Shown: in pieces, positions 61,486 through 64,000 of the stretch
Numbering within the stretch: position 1 is the stretch's first letter
Layout of the letters: every line of letters starts with the position of its first letter
Source of the DNA: Streptomyces sp. NBC_01754
GTDB taxonomy: Bacteria; Actinomycetota; Actinomycetes; Streptomycetales; Streptomycetaceae
DNA length: 64,000 bases
Assembly: GCF_035918015.1 (NCBI RefSeq)
Contig: NZ_CP109132.1
Coordinates: 2,294,001-2,358,000, forward strand
Reading direction: 5' to 3'
Translations under genes and position numbers: made by a program
Notes under the pieces: generated by a model
What the model was told of the DNA's origin: nothing
What the model saw: the letters and a program-made list of their open reading frames with translations, nothing else
Databases searched by the model: none

Positions 61486-61489
61486 CTAG

Positions 61490-62169
61490 GGGTGTCGCGG
61501 CAGAGCCTGTCCGCACGTGCAGGTTCATCGGCCAAGCGCAGAAGACGCAGCAGATCGTGCGGCGGGGCAGCACCAACTCGGTGCGCTTCCGGCGGGCCAC
61601 ACTCGGCCGGCCTTACGCCGTCATCAGCGCGTGCGCCCGACGCACCACCTCGGGGTCGTCGACGGTCAGTGTGCCGACATAGGCGCCCCTTCCATCCGTA
61701 GGCCGTCGTCCCGTACTGGTGTGGCCGGATCTCCGGCAAGACGTTGCGCACGTCGAAGGTTCACGGCACATTCTCGAACACGATCCGCATGTCTCGCGGG
61801 CTGGTGGTGAGGACTCACCCCGGGCACAGACACCATCGGCCGATTTCCTCGGCGGACGCGCCCACTGAGCAATGGCGCGCAGCCACCGACCAGAGATCAG
61901 GGGCCCGTCCTCCGTTGTCCCCTGCGACGGTCAGTGAACGGGGGAGCCGCTACCCCTGACCGTCGCCGTCCTCGATGTCCCGTTGGCCGGTGCCGTGGCC
62001 TCCGTTGTCCTCGCCGCCGTCCAGGCGCATGGTGCTCATCCGGTACATCTCGGGGTTCGCCGCTGATCCCTTTAGTTCACTGATCGACGCAGGCCATCCC
62101 CGCGTCGCTGTGCACTTGCAACCCACCCGACCGCCAACCGTCCAAGGGGACGGCCGGGTGGGGGTCTCG
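61490..62169. other. Decayed accessory sequence without an intact gene
   Basis: About 680 bp to the right of the IS cluster. Minus-strand fragments look like former coding sequence: AYVGTLTVDDPEVVRRAHAL ends at TAA 61613-61615, and MRIVFENVP, a stop, then TFDVRNVLPEIRPHQYGTTA lie just upstream near 61700-61795 in shifted frames. None has a start with a ribosome site. This is consistent with a small gene broken by frameshifts and a nonsense codon. The plus strand shows nothing convincing. Confidence 0.5.
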
Positions 62170-62225
62170 GCCCCGCCCCGGACGGCACTTGACCTGTCCA
62201 GATTTCGAAACGTCCGGGGCGGGGC
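62170..62225. terminator. Long-stem inverted repeat
   Basis: GCCCCGCCCCGGACG (62170-62184) and its exact complement (62211-62225) form a 15-bp stem with a 26-nt, less GC-rich loop (TTGACCTGTCCAGATTTCG inside). It is followed closely by a second hairpin, so the pair acts as a barrier to transcription; a structured RNA is an alternative. Confidence 0.55.
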
Positions 62226-62239
62226 GGGGGTGGAAAGGG

Positions 62240-62290
62240 CCGTCCTGCGCGGGGCGGGCTACCCGGGGAGGTATTCACCGCGCAGGACGG
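62240..62290 (-). terminator. Terminator of the small-gene operon
   Basis: CCGTCCTGCGCGG (62240-62252) and its exact complement (62278-62290) make a 13-bp stem with a 25-nt loop, six bases past the stop of the last minus-strand gene. Confidence 0.75.
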
Positions 62291-62296
62291 ACCGGC

Positions 62297-62407
62297 TCAG
62301 GGGGTCGGTCGGCCGACGATGGCCAGACCGATGACGAGGCCGATGGAAACGAGGATCAGGAACGTGAACAGGGGGCCGGCCGCTCGGCCGATCGCTCGCC
62401 AGATCAC
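62297..62407 (-). CDS. 36-residue single-span membrane peptide
   Basis: GTG at 62407 overlaps the stop of the upstream gene (GTGA). The product is VIWRAIGRAAG, then the span PLFTFLILVSIGLVIGLAIV, then GRPTP. Size and coupling suggest a small membrane protein co-made with the DUF7848 protein. No family is recognised. Confidence 0.5.
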   Translation of the reverse strand: MIWRAIGRAAGPLFTFLILVSIGLVIGLAIVGRPTP

Positions 62408-62643
62408 GACTGCATCCAGGTGCGCCACGGCCGGGTGATGATCTCCCGGTAGGTGTGGTGACTGGGGTTGCCCCCGGAGTGGCGAAGCGCCCACTCCTGC
62501 GGTTCTTCCCAGTCCTCTGACCGCTCGGACCGCTCGCCGCACACCACGCACCGCATGGCGTAGGTGGTGGGCTCGGCGTCCGGCTCCCGGTCCGGGGTCA
62601 GCGTCCACTTCACGTGCCGGACGATGGCACGGGTCGCGCTCAC
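62404..62643 (-). CDS. DUF7848-type small zinc-finger-like protein
   Basis: 79 aa, GTG at 62643 overlapping the stop of the preceding gene. A CxxC pair lies in MRCVVCGERSE, followed by WALRHSGGNPSHHTYREIITRPWR, a conserved small Streptomyces protein pattern often found beside XRE/TPR regulators and in integrative elements. The cysteines and histidines suggest metal binding. Function is unknown. Confidence 0.75.
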   Translation of the reverse strand: MSATRAIVRHVKWTLTPDREPDAEPTTYAMRCVVCGERSERSEDWEEPQEWALRHSGGNPSHHTYREIITRPWRTWMQS

Positions 62644-62906
62644 ACCCTGTTCCGGGAGTAGTAGTTGGCCAAGGCTGTACGGGCGCTGAGCAGCTCTATC
62701 GAGGTGAGGTCTCGGAGCTGCTCGGGGTCGACCTCCCAGCGCTCGTCACTGGAGACGGCCTGTAAGCGGACCGCGCCGTCATGCGTACGCTGCACGACTC
62801 CCACTCGGCCGGTCTCCGCGTCCCTCTTCACCGAACCGATCTCGACCAGAGGCTCAGCTTGTTCGTCACCAAACATGACGCCGACGTTACGCACGGTAGT
62901 GGACAT
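62640..62906 (-). CDS. Hypothetical protein, first of three overlapping small genes
   Basis: 88 aa from ATG at 62906 (MSTTVRNVGVMF); a later GTG or ATG (MFGDEQAEP) is possible as no clear ribosome site marks the start. The middle part, SVKRDAETGRVGVVQRTHDGAVRLQAVSSDERWEV, looks like a small beta-barrel. It begins the coupled trio with the DUF7848 gene and the membrane peptide, 64 bp after the regulator. Confidence 0.7.
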   Translation of the reverse strand: MSTTVRNVGVMFGDEQAEPLVEIGSVKRDAETGRVGVVQRTHDGAVRLQAVSSDERWEVDPEQLRDLTSIELLSARTALANYYSRNRV

Positions 62907-62970
62907 CGGCCAGACGCAAGATGATGCACTTCTGCCAATGGGCCGTCAGAAGTGCATTGCCACAGTGCAG

Positions 62971-64000
62971 TTACACGTAAACGCCGAGGTGGGCGCCTAC
63001 CTCGCGCATCTCGGTCGTGAGAGTCCTGCGCTTCTTCACGACCTCCTCGAAGGTGACGGCGGCGGACGCCTGGTGACGGAACCACTCGGGTGCGAGGTTC
63101 GCCAGGCGTGCGAGTTCCTCCATGGCTGCGGTCGGATCGCCCGAGCGGACCTGGGCCCGCGCAAGGTCGAGGTGGTAGCGGTTGCCGTCGTTGGTGCTCG
63201 GCCCCCCAAGTTGCTTCCAGTGCCTTTCCTGGAGAGTGGGGTCCTCCTTGGACTTCCGGATCACAGAGGGCGCGTCGCCCTCGATCATGTAGTCCTCAAG
63301 CTCCTTCATGGCGGCCGTGACGGGGCCGAACATCGACCAGTGCCGCAGCAGATTCTTGTGCGTCTTCCCCACCGCCTTCGCAGCGGTGCCGGCCGCCTTG
63401 CGGAGAGCCTTGGCTTCCTTCGGGCGGTTGTTCCGCGCTGCCGCAGCCGCCGCCTCCATCGCCAGGCCACCCCACGTCGAGTACTCGTCTGCGGTGGCTC
63501 CCATGATCTTCGGCTCGACGATGTCCATCGTCGTGACCGCGATGTGCTCGGCTTCGTCGAACCGCTCGGTCCGTACGAGCAGCCAGCACATCCCGCCGAC
63601 CCCGGAGGCCGCCACGATGTTGTTCCCGGCCGCCTTGGCGTCCTCGATGGCGCCCCTGGCTGCCACATGGGCAAGGTCGAACTGGCGGATCTGTGTCAAA
63701 TACCGCCCGACCAGGTTCAGAGCCCGTGAACGCTCCACCAGAGCGTTCGCACGCTCCTCGCCTGAGTCGTAGTAGGCCACCGCATCGTTCGCCGCCCTGA
63801 TGAGCGTGGGCAGGTCGGCAGCGATGCTCTGATAGGTGTCGCCGAAGTACAGGACAGAGTTGTCGTACGTCATGCGGCTGAGACGGCGCAGGTCCGGTTC
63901 GTCACCCGCCGGGGCGCCGAGCGGGCCGAGGCTGAGCGCGGGCGTGAGCGCGATGCGCAGCTCGCGCAGGTTCTGACTGTTCGGATCGTCGTGCTTGACC
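62971..64000 (-). CDS. Regulator with TPR-like sensor region (partial, 3' end)
   Basis: The frame is open from TAA at 62971-62973 to the right edge (343 codons), so the start and any N-terminal HTH lie beyond the window. The visible part is helical: LRELRIALTPALSLGPLG, YFGDTYQSIAADLPTLIRAANDAVAYY, then TPR-like pairs (ALNLVGRYLTQIRQFDLAHVAA, EEARHIAVTT-type segment ERFDEAEHIAVTTMDIV). This is the sensor half of Streptomyces XRE-TPR regulators. The three small genes downstream are co-directional and probably under its control. Confidence 0.75.
   Translation of the reverse strand, partial: VKHDDPNSQNLRELRIALTPALSLGPLGAPAGDEPDLRRLSRMTYDNSVLYFGDTYQSIAADLPTLIRAANDAVAYYDSGEERANALVERSRALNLVGRYLTQIRQFDLAHVAARGAIEDAKAAGNNIVAASGVGGMCWLLVRTERFDEAEHIAVTTMDIVEPKIMGATADEYSTWGGLAMEAAAAAARNNRPKEAKALRKAAGTAAKAVGKTHKNLLRHWSMFGPVTAAMKELEDYMIEGDAPSVIRKSKEDPTLQERHWKQLGGPSTNDGNRYHLDLARAQVRSGDPTAAMEELARLANLAPEWFRHQASAAVTFEEVVKKRRTLTTEMREVGAHLGVYV

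Overview
The window is high-GC, gene-dense actinobacterial chromosome and almost certainly Streptomyces. The evidence is G/C at nearly all third codon positions, frequent GTG starts, ATGA/GTGA start-stop overlaps, and a set of Streptomyces families: a WhiJ-like regulator with a DUF397 partner, the csnR-csnK chitosan-oligosaccharide operon, an SsbB-type paralogue of SSB, LAXTG surface proteins, and a type I-E CRISPR with the typical GGGACCATCCCCGC repeat. Most of positions 1-55,200 looks like conserved core. From about 55,300 to the end it is accessory DNA: CRISPR array, IS cluster, decayed sequence and orphan regulators.

Layout. 1-2,304: the 3' end of pepN, then a developmental-type regulatory triad (ATP-binding anti-sigma-like protein, Scr1/WhiJ-like HTH protein with a TTA codon, DUF397 protein) around a palindromic operator. 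2,400-11,220: allantoicase, a LysR regulator, a small membrane protein, 4-alpha-glucanotransferase MalQ with a proline-rich ORF ending exactly at its start codon, a secreted GH84 hexosaminidase and an HNH nuclease. 11,549-19,570: an MscS channel, then csnR-csnE-csnF-csnG-csnH-csnK (ROK repressor, ABC importer, GH4 glycosidase, sugar kinase) behind a palindromic CsnR-type box.

19,985-30,928 is the most interesting chromosomal block. It is one co-directional set: a four-TM GlnX-like receptor, a GlnH-like amino-acid-binding protein, a helical protein of unknown function, a PknG-type kinase with two zinc knuckles and a TPR tail, a zinc-ribbon PP2C phosphatase, a vWA protein and a zinc-ribbon FHA protein. 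It looks like the mycobacterial GlnX-GlnH-PknG amino-acid sensor merged with a kinase/phosphatase/vWA phosphorylation module.

31,002-41,231: truncated haemoglobin, a thioesterase pair, the ABC-F factor EttA, a thioester-forming (Cys-Gln) LAXTG surface protein with a long palindrome upstream, SsbB, two dynamin-like GTPases and tRNA-Arg(TCT). 41,371-44,583: a guanidine-III (ykkC-III) riboswitch in front of a small multidrug resistance guanidine exporter, then EamA, XRE-cupin and MFS genes. 44,827-55,160: an LCP cell-wall ligase, a FadR-type regulator, an orphan ABC ATPase, a phosphoribosyltransferase-hydrolase fusion, a GNAT, and an ABC permease with a hydrolase-ABC ATPase fusion.

55,366-56,432 is an 18-repeat type I-E array with no cas genes in the window. 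Its leader is on the right (crRNA from the minus strand). Beside the leader, three mobile units lie head to tail, each boundary being a CTAG: an IS982-type unit carrying a DinB gene, an IS701 element and an IS1182 element. After about 800 bp of decayed sequence come three overlapping small genes and the 3' end of a regulator that runs off the window.
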